Positions 1 through 8,921 of a DNA stretch of 14,794 nucleotides are shown here, one piece after another (position 1 is the first letter of the stretch; every line of letters starts with the position of its first letter). The DNA lies in NCBI GenBank assembly GCA_016098155.1, contig JAAAJB010000635.1, forward strand, positions 4,845-19,638, given 5' to 3'. The position numbers were made by a program, and so were the translations under genes. The notes below the pieces were generated by a model. It was not told the origin of the DNA. It did not search any database and worked only from the letters and a program-made list of their open reading frames with translations. The DNA is from Actinomortierella ambigua (Eukaryota > Mortierellomycota > Mortierellomycetes > Mortierellales > Mortierellaceae).

Positions 1-511
1 GTAAGGGTGTAATTGCTTTTCTCTTTGTAATTGGGATATTGGGGGGGGGGGGAAGTGGAAGGTGCTTTCATATCCGTGGTCAGTAACAAGATACATGTCT
101 CTGAAGAGAAAACAGCGAAGAATCTGCACTATAGCAGATATTCCCTCGGCCCTCATTCACATTCTGCCATTGATAACGGAGAATAGACCGGGTTTCTACC
201 TTATCCTCCAGTAACATGCAACATAACTTGAACCTGTAATATGAAAAATTAATGGATATGCATTCGATGGCGGTTGAAAATACAACATACTCTGTGATCT
301 GTGTGAGAGAGAGGAAAAATAAAGTAGCGCAAAAGTAACTGGGAAGCTAGTGCAAACAATCTACGAAGAGGGAAAGGAATGCATGACTCATGTTGGCACG
401 ATGGAAGGCCAAACAAAAGACGATAAAAAGTCTATGGTGCTGCGATGATTGCGGGGGCATGCTTTGGCGCCTGGCGGTACTAGGGAGAATGAATACTCAA
501 GAGGTCTCTTT
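1..511. other. Non-coding stretch, no gene seen
   Basis: No open frame with protein-like composition was found on either strand. The only clear structure is a run of 12 G at 41-52 and a short GA-rich patch near 302-315. The stretch lies downstream of the small minus-strand ORF ending at 512, so part of it is probably its 3' untranslated region. Confidence 0.5.
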
Positions 512-781
512 CTAAAGCGATCCTAAAAGCCTCTCTCGCTCACGTGTGGCCACGGTCAGCTCTGATTGCCAGTGACCAAGTAGTGCAGCACTGCTCTCAA
601 TCTTCGCTTGGCGCAGCTGTTCGCGCTCCATGCGCACATAGTCCTCGTCATCTTCGCCTTCGCTTGAGCCGGGTGAGAGAACACCTATCGGGTCTTTGTT
701 ACTTGAGATGACGCCCTGCAACGTGCTAATCCATTTCTCGCATCTGACGATGCGGGCATTGATAGCATTGATGTTCGACAT
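512..781 (-). CDS. Small charged hypothetical protein (89 aa)
   Basis: A single uninterrupted frame runs from an ATG at 781-779 to a TAG at 514-512. The ATG has a purine (G) at -3. I do not recognise the protein. It begins MSNINAINARIVRCEKWI, has an acidic Ser/Gly/Glu/Asp linker around residues 38-48, then a charged helical part rich in Arg, Glu and Gln (residues about 49-89) that could form a short coiled coil. No signal peptide or membrane segment is visible. Composition (RNY-like codons, amphipathic heptads) favours a real gene over a chance frame, but length alone does not prove it. It could be a small subunit of a coiled-coil complex; that is a guess from composition only. Confidence 0.42.
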   Translation of the reverse strand: MSNINAINARIVRCEKWISTLQGVISSNKDPIGVLSPGSSEGEDDEDYVRMEREQLRQAKIESSAALLGHWQSELTVATRERERLLGSL

Positions 782-1211
782 GTCTTGGGAAAAGTGGTGT
801 GCGTGGGGTAGGAGTGAATATCAGAACGAAGTGCTGTCTAGAGAAGAGGGACAGGTAGTGGGAGGCAAAAGATAGAAAACGTAATGGTTCATGGGTGGAG
901 TACCAGCAGCTCACCACCAACGGTATTTATGAGAGAAGAGAGTGAGAGCATGGGAATGTGAGAGATACTTTCTTGCCAAAAAGGATTCTAAGAAACAAAG
1001 AAAAAAAGACACGAAGAGACATAAACATATCCTATCAACAGATCCACATACAATATGGCTCTACGTCCTAGAGGCAAACATATCATGCAGAGTTTGTTTT
1101 TTTTATATAACGCCATCCATCAGATACTCTTTCAGCCCAATGGAATGTCGAGTAGAATCCTCCTTTCGATCCTAATAGGAGGGAGGGGGGTAGGCAGATG
1201 GCTAGTTGTTT
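782..1211. other. Intergenic stretch
   Basis: This stretch lies between the start of the 89-aa ORF and the end of the next minus-strand candidate. The short frames crossing it have no protein-like composition, and an A-rich patch sits at about 965-1030. It would hold the promoter and 5' leader of the 512-781 ORF. Nothing else could be supported. Confidence 0.4.
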
Positions 1212-1697
1212 CTAGACAACCACCGCATGTACAGCAAAGGACATTGTACACCAACGAACCTCCACAGACGCATCAAGCCGCATCGACACTCTGTCAAACA
1301 GGTTGAAGCGACGCCCAATGGCCATGTCTAACTGCACCATGACGTGGTTGCCAACGTGAGAGACTTTGAGGCGAGGCGTTACCAAAACAGAGCGTTTCTT
1401 TACCACAACCTAGTAGACTAGTAGGAACAGGAAAAAAAAAACAAGTGCTGCGTCCTTGTGGAACGTTGCCCGCCATGCCTGAATCCACACTGTGGGGAGA
1501 GATGCATGATAGAAAAAATAGGGGAATACAGCGATGATGGAGATGGGTAGACAGACAGAGGTGGGGATGGATGTCCCGCGGAAGTATTGACGATATCTAT
1601 GAGGGACGCGACCTCCAAAAGCGCTGCGTGACCGCACTCTCACCTGCCCTTTTCGATTTTCAGGGGGGACAAGGTGAGAGATAACACCCCACTCCAT
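1212..1697 (-). CDS. Candidate two-exon hypothetical protein (about 83 aa)
   Basis: Proposed exons on the minus strand are 1697-1644 (18 codons from ATG, ending at a GTGAGA donor) and 1409-1212 (65 codons plus TAG). The second exon follows a strong acceptor: a T-rich tract, then CTACTAG. The join is phase 0. The second exon has strongly RNY-biased codons and reads as alternating hydrophobic residues typical of beta strands (KKRSVLVTPRLKVSHVGNHV at its start). The ATG lies only 45 bp from the divergent MAT2B-like start, so leaders would overlap, which weakens the choice of first exon. I do not recognise the family. An alternative is that only the second exon is real and an upstream exon was missed. 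Confidence 0.35.
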
Positions 1698-1742
1698 TCT
1701 ATTCGTGTTGTGTCCACCCCATTGAATCCAATTTAACTCCTC

Positions 1743-3306
1743 ATGCTTTCATTACGCGTCATTGTCACTGGTGCCTCTGGCCTGCTTGGGCGCGCTGTTC
1801 TCAAGGAATTCAAAAAGGCTGGCCATGAATGTAAGTGTTGTCTCGCCGCTTCTCCCCCCCCCTACCTTCCTTTGCATACTTAGCACCCACATTTGTCACC
1901 CTATTCATCATCATCATCTCTCTTTCCTTCTCTCTCTCTCTCTCTCTCTCTACCTCTACCTCTCCCACATCCGTCGTAGGCCAAGGCCTTGCCTTTAGCC
2001 GCGCCAAGGGCGACTTGAAGAAGCTCGACTTGGAGGATGAAGGTGCGGTCGAGGCCTTTATTGACGAGTACCGTCCGGACGTGATTGTGCACTGTGCGGC
2101 CGAGCGCCGACCAGATGTGGTGGAGAAGAACCCAGAGGCCGTCCGCAACCTGAATGTGCAGGTGCCGCGAGTGCTGGCAGAACTGACCAACGATCGAGGA
2201 ATCATGTTGATCTACATCTCGACCGACTATGTCTTTGATGGAACCAAGGCCCCTTACGATGTGCGCGACAAGCCTCATCCGCTCAACGTCTATGGCGAAA
2301 CAAAGCTGCAAGGCGAGATTGAGATTAAGAAGTACAACACGGCAGCGATCCTCCTCCGCGTGCCGATCCTCTATGGCGAGACAGAGTACAATGGCGAGTC
2401 GGCTGTCAACATCTTGATTGATCAGGTCAAGGACCAGGCGAAGACGGTGTCAATGGACCACTACGCCATCCGCTACCCTACTAATGGTACAATGGGGTTT
2501 CTTTGAACGGAGGACTGACAAAAACGAGGAAATGTAATCCAAGTGGTAGGAGAACCAACCCTTTTTCTCTCTCTATCCCGCTCCCCTTCCTTCTCTAGTG
2601 GCCGATGTTGCTCATGTCATCAAGGACCTTGCTGGTACGTAGCTGGATCATGAATGTTTTCTATAGAGCCAAAAGGGGGGGGGGACCCTCGAACTCATCC
2701 CCTCCCCCAACCCCACGAAAAGACTCCAATTCACATGTTCATGTATACTGCTTCCCTCCTTTGCAAACCCCATAGTTCGAGTCCGTCTCGAAAAGGTTTT
2801 CATCTCGGGTATCCTTCACTTTTCAGCGGAGGAAAAGTTTACCAAATATGAAATGTGCGGTACGTTTTTTTTTTGGGTTGTTGTTGCAAGAACGACTATT
2901 GAAGAGTCACTTGCTGTACAGATAACACCGTCATCCTATTCAGCATTGTGTTGACAAAAAGTTCTTTCCAATCTTTTGCAGAGGTCATTGCGCGAGCCCT
3001 TGACACATCGATCGACCACCTGCAGGCCAATTCCGTTGCTCCCAAGGCGAACGAGAGTGAGTGTCATTTACCGTCTGGAGTAAATGTGCACCGAACAAAA
3101 CGACCTCTATTCCCATTCGAATTTGCTCATGCCTTTTTTTTTATCTCCGCTTTTCTCCTTGTGATCCCCTGGTGGAAAATAATAATTCAGCGCCTCGCCC
3201 GTATGACTGCCACTTGTCGAACCGCTGTCTGAAGGGTCTTGGAATTAACACGACCTGCGTCAAGTTTGAGGATTGGATGAAGCAGTGGCTGGCCAAGGGC
3301 CACTAA
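1743..3306 (+). CDS. MAT2B: MAT2B-like extended SDR protein (methionine adenosyltransferase regulatory subunit family), six exons
   Basis: Exons: 1743-1830, 1980-2486, 2599-2634, 2776-2859, 2982-3056, 3191-3306. Total 906 nt, giving 301 aa and TAA. All junctions are GT..AG and keep phase. The dinucleotide-binding loop TGASGLLGR is at residues 9-17, the HCAAERRPDVVE stretch typical of MAT2B at about 67-78, STDYVFDGT at about 110-118, and the catalytic-type Tyr134-xxx-Lys138 (YGETK). Later exons keep MAT2B landmarks (MDHYAIRYPTN, FTKYEMC, and a C-terminal LGI..T segment). Known members bind NADP and the catalytic MAT subunit, raising S-adenosylmethionine synthesis; the fold is that of dTDP-4-dehydrorhamnose reductase (RmlD). 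Intron 1 holds a (TC)11 tract and exon 3 is only 36 nt. A rhamnose-pathway reductase is the alternative, but the AAERRPDVVE block favours MAT2B. Confidence 0.88.
1929..1950 (+). repeat. (TC)11 microsatellite in intron 1 of the MAT2B-like gene
   Basis: Eleven TC units lie 29 nt before the 3' splice site (TAG at 1977-1979). The tract probably serves as the polypyrimidine tract and is expected to vary in length between strains. Confidence 0.9.
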
Positions 3307-3484
3307 AAAGCCGATGATATTCAGACTCTTATTTTTTTTGTTTGTTTTCCACATGTGTTTATTGTCAATGAAAGAATGGTATGCATGGTGGGTTGGGTGG
3401 GGTTGTTGATCCTGCTGCTTCTTTCTATCCTGCGCAGAGAATCGTTGAGCAATTGTTGATGGTTTTTGTTGGGCGGTTAGGTGA

Positions 3485-3806
3485 CTATTTGTCCTTCTTC
3501 TCCTGAGAAGGCAGCTTGATATCCGAAAAGTCATCCTGCTTCACTGCCATAATCGAGTAGGCATCTAATGAAGGTTGATGTATGGATAACAAAAGAAAGT
3601 GGGGTGAGCATTGTAGGCTTGGGGAAGTGAAGGACAATACGATACACATACAGTTCAGGACACATACAGACGGAGGCGCAAAAGAGGGTAAGGGCAGCGC
3701 CGGTGACGGCATTACGGACACGGAAGGGGGCAGTGGCACGCTCCAATGCAGGAGAGCGCTGGAAGCCCTTCTGGTAGTAGGTGTTGGGCTTTGGGAAGAT
3801 GGCCAT
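3485..3806 (-). CDS. COA3: Cytochrome c oxidase assembly factor 3 (COA3/COX25 family), two exons
   Basis: Minus-strand exons are 3806-3668 and 3564-3485, joined through a GTATGT donor and a CATTAG acceptor (intron 102 nt, phase 1). The product has 72 aa, close to the usual 80-110 of the family. The N-terminal half faces the matrix (FQRSPALERATAPFRVRN). A single membrane helix follows at about residues 32-52, then the family hallmark AVKQDDFSDI just after the helix. COA3 sits in the mitochondrial inner membrane, binds newly made Cox1 with Cox14, and links Cox1 translation to complex IV assembly. The helix is split by the intron, so an unspliced reading looks unrelated after residue 46. The gene is tail-to-tail with the MAT2B-like gene (178 bp between stops) and head-to-head with the BORCS6-like gene. 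Confidence 0.9.
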
Positions 3807-3953
3807 TATTGTTGAATGAGGGGTGGGTAGGTGATCGGCATGCGAAGGGCAGAAAAGGAACAAGTTTCTCCGAAGGGGACTTCGTGACTGCTACCCGCCT
3901 TACTTTGTCCCTGGCAGCCTTCCTTTTCCACTCTTTTTCCTAGGAAGGCTGAC
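3807..3953. promoter_or_regulatory. Shared divergent promoter between COA3 and the BORCS6-like gene
   Basis: Only 147 bp separate the two start codons, so both promoters and both 5' leaders must lie here or overlap. A CT-rich patch lies near the BORCS6-like start (about 3920-3940). No clear TATA box was seen. Co-regulation is possible but not shown. Confidence 0.6.
3915..3951. other. Perfect 10-bp inverted repeat directly before the BORCS6-like ATG
   Basis: The arm CAGCCTTCCT (3915-3924) is exactly complementary to AGGAAGGCTG (3942-3951), with a 17-nt pyrimidine-rich loop. The second arm ends 2 nt before the ATG at 3954. If it lies in the transcript, it would form a hairpin at the start codon. 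Function is inference. Confidence 0.75.
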
Positions 3954-4598
3954 ATGTCCGACACGCTGGCAAGAACGCCTCCTCCGCGGGGCACTGGCGC
4001 ACCAACACGCAATGTGACCATCGGCAACTCCATTCCCATTGACATCTCTCTTCTTGAAGACATTGAGCGCTCTGCTGAGCACCTCTCCGCCCAGCTCGAC
4101 GCCTTTCTGCACGGACTTCAGGCACAGCTCCGAGAGGTACATTTTCTCCTTTGGCCTTTTTTTTCATGCTCCCGGTGGTGACAACTTGCTCAAACTCAAC
4201 ATGTTCACGATCTTTTCATTTCTTTTTCGTTTTCCTTTCCAGGCGGGTGTGGCAACTCTAGCATCTGTCAAGCTCTATGAGATGGCCGTCGTGGATGGCG
4301 TCTGTGGCGAGGTGCAGGCGTGTGTTGATCAAACAACAACACTTATTAGCCGTTGCGATGAAATGGACAAGGATATGGGAGCCATAGTCGATATTGCCGC
4401 CAAAGTGTGAGTGGAAAAAAAAAGTCTGCCTACTCGCATTTCTTTTTTCTTGCAATGTTTGTATTGACTTGGATCTCATGAAGATGTAGTACCCCAGTTG
4501 CTCAACTTTCGCCCTCTTGTTTCGTTGCCACCTTGTTCTTTGTCCATAGGAAATCCATCAACCAAGCATTGGATGTTCTAGCAGCATCTATCAAATGA
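3954..4598 (+). CDS. BORCS6: BORC complex subunit 6 (BORCS6/lyspersin C-terminal domain) homologue, three exons
   Basis: Exons 3954-4136, 4243-4406 and 4550-4598 give 131 aa and TGA; junctions are phase 0 (GTACAT donor, TTCCAG acceptor) and phase 2 (GTGAGT donor, CCATAG acceptor). After a Pro-rich N-terminus, residues about 28-131 follow the lyspersin C-terminal pattern: I-P-I-D-x-x-x-L-x-D-I-E at the start, a long helix (SAEHLSAQLDAFLHGLQAQL), then helices with regularly spaced hydrophobics to the end. In animals BORC sits on lysosomes and recruits the GTPase ARL8 and kinesins; human BORCS6 is much longer at its N-terminus. This copy is essentially the conserved domain alone. Domain recognition is from memory of the pattern, so another helical-bundle BORC/BLOC-1 subunit is the main alternative. 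Confidence 0.72.
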
Positions 4599-4942
4599 AG
4601 GGCGGAGGAGCACAACCAGGCACATCAAACCGTCGTTTCCAAAAGCGTTATCCAGCCTGAGTTGTGATTACTTTGGTGCTTTGTCCATAACAAGTAACCG
4701 ATAGCGAGCGCTTGCTTGAGCTCGCAACAGCTTCAAAGCCTCACTTTTTGTCTCATTTGCTGTCATACCTCTACTCCGCAGCACACCTTTCATTCATTCT
4801 GTGTAGCGGAGGAAAAAAAAAAGAACGCACAAATCTCGATACCCACATCCATAGCAATCACCGTTGAAACAATGTTCACATCATTTTATCCGTCTCTCTT
4901 CTTCTTTTCTGGTATTATGGATATTGCAATTGTTCTCATTTT
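4599..4942. other. Convergent intergenic region
   Basis: These 344 bp separate the BORCS6-like stop from the ALG9 stop on the other strand and must hold both 3' untranslated regions and polyadenylation sites. A long plus-strand frame crosses here into antisense ALG9, but it has no protein-like composition. No RNA gene was seen. Confidence 0.6.
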
Positions 4943-7900
4943 TTATCGTCGCCGCCGAGCAAGACAGTACTCGCCCCATACTTTGGCCTGTCCGCGGGTC
5001 AAAGCCTCGACCAGCTTTGTAGGCAGCCAAAATGCGCGCACCCACCGGTTCGTGCCGGCGCCCACCAGGGTATCCAGATATGGTTCGCAGTACAGCTTCT
5101 CCCAAGTCTCGCTCTGTTGCAGATACGATGGCTCCAATGGGTCGTCGCGTAGCCGCTTCTTGTCGTCCTCTGTTCGTCCACTCCAGTCCAGGTCGACCAT
5201 GTACTCGCAATTTTCTAACGAGGTCTTTTTTTTTTTTTTGGAACAAAGTGTGATCGCGTTAGTAAAAAGGGGCAACTTGTCAATAGGAAATACGGGTTCA
5301 AGAATGGCACTCTGGACGGATATAGACTATAGCAAAAGAAAAGGTACCCTCGACTTACATGATGTGCGGTCACCTCCCAGTTCTTGTTATTCATCTGCAA
5401 TGGCACATATGACGTGCCTGGGCGACGCTCGGCACTCCACCGCCAATCAAAGATGCTAGTCAAGTCATCCTCCAGCACATCATTGCTTGGAGATGGCGGT
5501 AGATTGACAGTACCCGCCTTGGCTGCCTTCGTGCTCGCCCTCCTGTTCTTGCTCTTCTCCCGGGCCAGCGCATTTTGCTGTCGAATCAGGCTCCGCTTCC
5601 TGGCCTCGCCGAGCCGCTGCTCGACTGCCTCCTCATCGTCATATTCTAAAAACTCGCCCGGCAACAGACCGTTGAATCGACTCTTTACAAACCCAAGCTT
5701 GGCCCCCTGCGGCAAAAAGTAGTGACCCGGGAACCGATACCACTCCTTGCCAACACATACTCGCACCGGCGCCCCGTGCCCGTGGACCTTCTTCTTGTCA
5801 ATAGCAGCGCTCTGGTTGCTGGGCGTTACCACAGTGTCTCTTGGAGGATTGGTTGCTCCTGTTGAAGAAGTGTCCGATTCTGGCACCTTGACGAGATCAT
5901 AGGCTTTGCGATACACAGGGATCGGCGCCGAGTAATGCTGATGAAGAGCCACAATGCGTGCCAGAGACACGCTCGCCGAAACAAAAAGAATCACCCAGAC
6001 CATGCCCGCTGCGTATGTGTGAATGGTGATGCGGCGTTTGCTGTTGCCGCCTTTGCCCTGCCCAGGAGTGCCGTTGCTGTATTCATTGCTGGGGGGTTTA
6101 GCGACGGTGGGGCCCATATCGATACCCATACCACGACTGCCGCCATTGGCGTCGCTACTAACACTACCACCACCACCGTCGCCGCCGCTCTTGCTTTTGG
6201 AAGGGAGCAACTTATCCAAGACCCGCTGGACCAGCTTCTGGGCCATGGAGAGCGCCACAGCCGCGTTGAAGCAGATCAGAGGATAGACGACAAACAGGAA
6301 CCGTTCTTCCTTGTGAGGCTGCGCTGTGAAGATACCAAACCACAGATAGAAGGGCAGCAGCTTGAACATGATCACTTGCGTGGGGCTCTTGGCCTGACTG
6401 TGTCGAGATGGTGGGTAGGGCAGAACATCACGAGCCACCAAAGACGTCAACACCTAGTAATAGAAAGACAAAGACAGACCGATAGGTCACGGCCGAAAGA
6501 GGTGAGTTGTCATAACAAGAGGGGGAGGGGGGGCGGGAGAGAAACCAAAACATAATACCATCTTGACAATCTGTGTAATCATTACCAACATAGGCAAAGA
6601 CGCCAAGGCGGCGAAGAAGAGGACGTTGAAGTTCAAGAGCCCGTTCAAAATATAGAACCACCAAGGCTCCGTGCCATAGATGTCGGGACCGACATCTTTA
6701 CCACCAAATACATTGTACAGCACAATGTTAAGAGGTACCACTACCCACTTCTTGTAGTAATAGTAGTCAATGAGGGCGATGGGGACCTAAAAGTAAACAT
6801 TGAAAAGAAAATCGCCGAATTAAAAAAAATGGGCACGAACATACATCTCTTCAGCCCGCCTCACCAAATTAAACGTATAAAAAAATAGCCCCTACCATGA
6901 GAAGGATGAGCACACGAATGCTAAAAAGCACGATACGCTTCAATCGCATCCACTGCCAGTCTTGGAAGCGAACCGTCTTCTTGATGCCGACAGTCCTCGA
7001 GTGAATCAGCAGGTCCTCAATCACAAAGGGAATGCCGATCACACCGCTGAAGGGCCAGCCCAACAAGGCGCCCAATCCCACCCAAAAGATGGCCCAAAAC
7101 GTCCGCTTCCCCGATCGGTCCGTTGGTTGTTGGAGCACTTGACTAAAGAAGAGCATCGTTGTGTACATGGCGAAAGTCGAAGGGAGGAGGGCTAAAGTAT
7201 CGGAGGAGGAGGAGGGGATTCAAGCCAGTAAGGGAAGAAAAAATAACGTTAGACAATCACAGGGGTAGATACCAAATAGCAGAAATGCAATCCTCCTCTC
7301 CCTCCCTCCCTCTGAGCAAAAAGGAGTGTTACCATTGCTTGAGATCCACAGGCCAGCACTTGTCAGCAGCGCCATTAAAAGGTAGCGTCCTATCCGCGGG
7401 TCAAACTCTTCGACGACTGCTCGGTAAAGAGTAGCTTCGCAATGGGCTGATACAGCGCCAAGCATGATCCTCATGATAAAAAACAGCTGAAGCTAATTTT
7501 TTTTAGGTCGCGTGAGCAAGCACCCCCGACGAAGAACAACAAGAACGAGAGAGAGAGAGAGAGTGTGTGTGTGTCAGTCTTACATTGTACATACTACCGC
7601 TGTCTGCGCATACGCTTTTGATCAGAGATCTACAAAAAGAGCAACGCTTACACTGTTGGCACTCATGGCTAGGCGAGCCAACTCGGCGGGAATAGCATGA
7701 AGTAGAATATACGCCCAACTCCGGATAGCATACATGGGAGAGTATTCCCAAGTCTCCAGGCCCGAGCCATACTGAAGGTAGTGCAGAGGGTCCCAGTAGT
7801 TGAACACTTCGTCACAGTCCGATATGTTGGCATAGGTTGCTGCTAAGGCTCGGATCATGAACAATATCTTGAACGCTACAGAGTACGAAGGGCAATATGG

Positions 7901-8355
7901 CCCAATGCTGTTCCTGTAACAGGGTGTGAGGAAAGGAAGTACAGTGATTCGACTTGTTCCGAGGTGAGTGGGGAGGGTTGTAGGTTTTTGGGGTCATTCA
8001 CTCGGAGACGACAGAACGCAATGAACGCGGAATGAGCCAAAGCATGCATGGGGCATCACCTCCACCGTGTAATTTCATCTATTGGTATCCCTGCGGTGCT
8101 AGCATCACTCTCGCTGTCTGAGCTGTCATCGTCTGTGGCAGTTGTCAGTGTCGATAAACCGGATTTTGAGGAAGTGGAGGTTGATCTAGAACGATGCTTC
8201 AGGCCTTTTGTGATGTTGCTTGTTGGCGCCATGGAAGTTACAGATGTTGAAGATGAGCAGGATGCTTTCCCGCTCGTGACAGCAGTCGTGTCAGTTGATT
8301 GAGTCAAGACAGGCTTCCTCCTGCGACTCTGTCCTGAGCTTTCCTGGTCGGGCAT
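4943..8355 (-). CDS. ALG9: ALG9 alpha-1,2-mannosyltransferase (GT22, dolichol-linked oligosaccharide assembly), seven exons
   Basis: Minus-strand exons: 8355-8060, 7913-7652, 7486-7333, 7191-6896, 6786-6559, 6453-5359 and 5224-4943; 2613 nt, 870 aa plus TAA, in frame throughout. The enzyme adds the seventh and ninth mannose to the lipid-linked N-glycan precursor in the ER lumen, using dolichol-phosphate-mannose. Landmarks: SDCDEVFNYWDPLHYL from about residue 130 (luminal acidic motif), TWEYSP, LLPSTFAMYTT, PLNIVLYNVF, YGTEPWWFYILNG, the GT22 signature HKEERFLF (459-466), VCVGKEWYRFP (about 644-654) and a C-terminal YMVDLDW. It is about 260 residues longer than human ALG9: a Ser/Thr-rich N-terminal tail of about 95 residues, a Gly/Ser loop at about 497-550 and an Arg/Lys-rich insert near 690-730. 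The start was chosen as the first ATG in frame. The acceptor of the last exon is unusual (AAG after a run of A). Confidence 0.93.
5226..5239 (+). repeat. T14 homopolymer at the last ALG9 splice acceptor
   Basis: On the gene strand this is A14, ending just before the G of the proposed AAG acceptor at 5225. A purine run is unusual where a pyrimidine tract is expected; a CTAAC branch-point-like motif lies about 40 nt upstream on the gene strand. Confidence 0.85.
7550..7574 (+). repeat. Compound (GA)n(GT)n microsatellite in ALG9 intron 2
   Basis: Consecutive GA then GT dinucleotides lie inside the 165-nt intron 7651-7487. On the gene strand they read as AC then TC, a pyrimidine-containing tract upstream of the acceptor. 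Confidence 0.8.
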
Positions 8356-8888
8356 GTGTTGAGGTGGTGCGAAGGAAAAAAAAGGGAGTGTGGAAATAAA
8401 ATAGAAAGGTGCACAATGGATCAAGCCACATTGTGGTTTATAATGTCTCACAGCCTTCAACTACCTTTTTGCTCTCACCTCCAAACCCGCCCCCCCATGC
8501 CGTCAAACCCACGCGTGACACGCTTCGTAGAGCAACGCTTACTGTATCTTCCATGTGCTCTCAGACACACCTCGCTCTTCTCAATACGCAATTTTTAAAT
8601 GCTCAAAGTGAGGCAGAAACAGAGCCCTTTACTAAAAAAGAAGGATGAAAAATATGAGCGGGGAAGCACACTCAGCTTCCGCGAAAATTGCGCGAAAATA
8701 AGAAGATGAGTGGCCCCATTCGGAGGCGTCACTAAATGAGGCCGAGAGGCAAAGAATGAATACTACGTCGTAGTTCATTTGACGCTCTAACAACCAGCAT
8801 ATGTCATGATCTCATTGTAACTATGGCCGCAACTGGGTGAGGACGCTCGCTTTCGTCGAGACAGATAGTAAGGTGGTCACAAAAAGGG
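8356..8888. promoter_or_regulatory. ALG9 upstream region
   Basis: This region has no convincing coding sequence on either strand and should hold the ALG9 promoter and leader. The one visible motif pair is CGCGAAAA at 8680-8687 and again at 8691-8698, 11 bp apart. It resembles the budding-yeast SCB element (CRCGAAA) and E2F-type sites. Relevance in this organism is unknown. Confidence 0.4.
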
Positions 8889-8921
8889 TTAAACCAGCTC
8901 GCCATGTATGGCGTGGTTTAA
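8889..8921. other. Interrupted hairpin at the end of the P450 relic
   Basis: TTAAACCA (8889-8896) pairs perfectly with TGGTTTAA (8914-8921), and inside it GCCAT (8901-8905) pairs with ATGGC (8908-8912) around a 2-nt loop. It sits exactly where recognisable P450 sequence stops. Confidence 0.55.

Noticed and set aside
1810..2311. Minus-strand frames over the first MAT2B-like exons
   Set aside because: They are antisense shadows; the plus strand shows conserved SDR motifs and consistent splice phases.
5215..5220. TTAG acceptor for the last ALG9 exon
   Set aside because: With the GTAAGT donor at 5358 it would shift the frame and lose the conserved YMVDLDW block, whereas the AAG at 5226-5225 keeps it.
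4716..5459. Plus-strand frame of 247 codons
   Set aside because: It lies in the BORCS6/ALG9 convergent gap and antisense to the ALG9 C-terminus, with low-complexity composition and no recognisable domain.
5935..6555. Plus-strand frame of 206 codons rich in Ala, Thr and Val
   Set aside because: It is a mirror of ALG9 exons 5 and 6 and intron 5; its composition comes from the Gly/Ser linker and GC-rich codons of the real gene.
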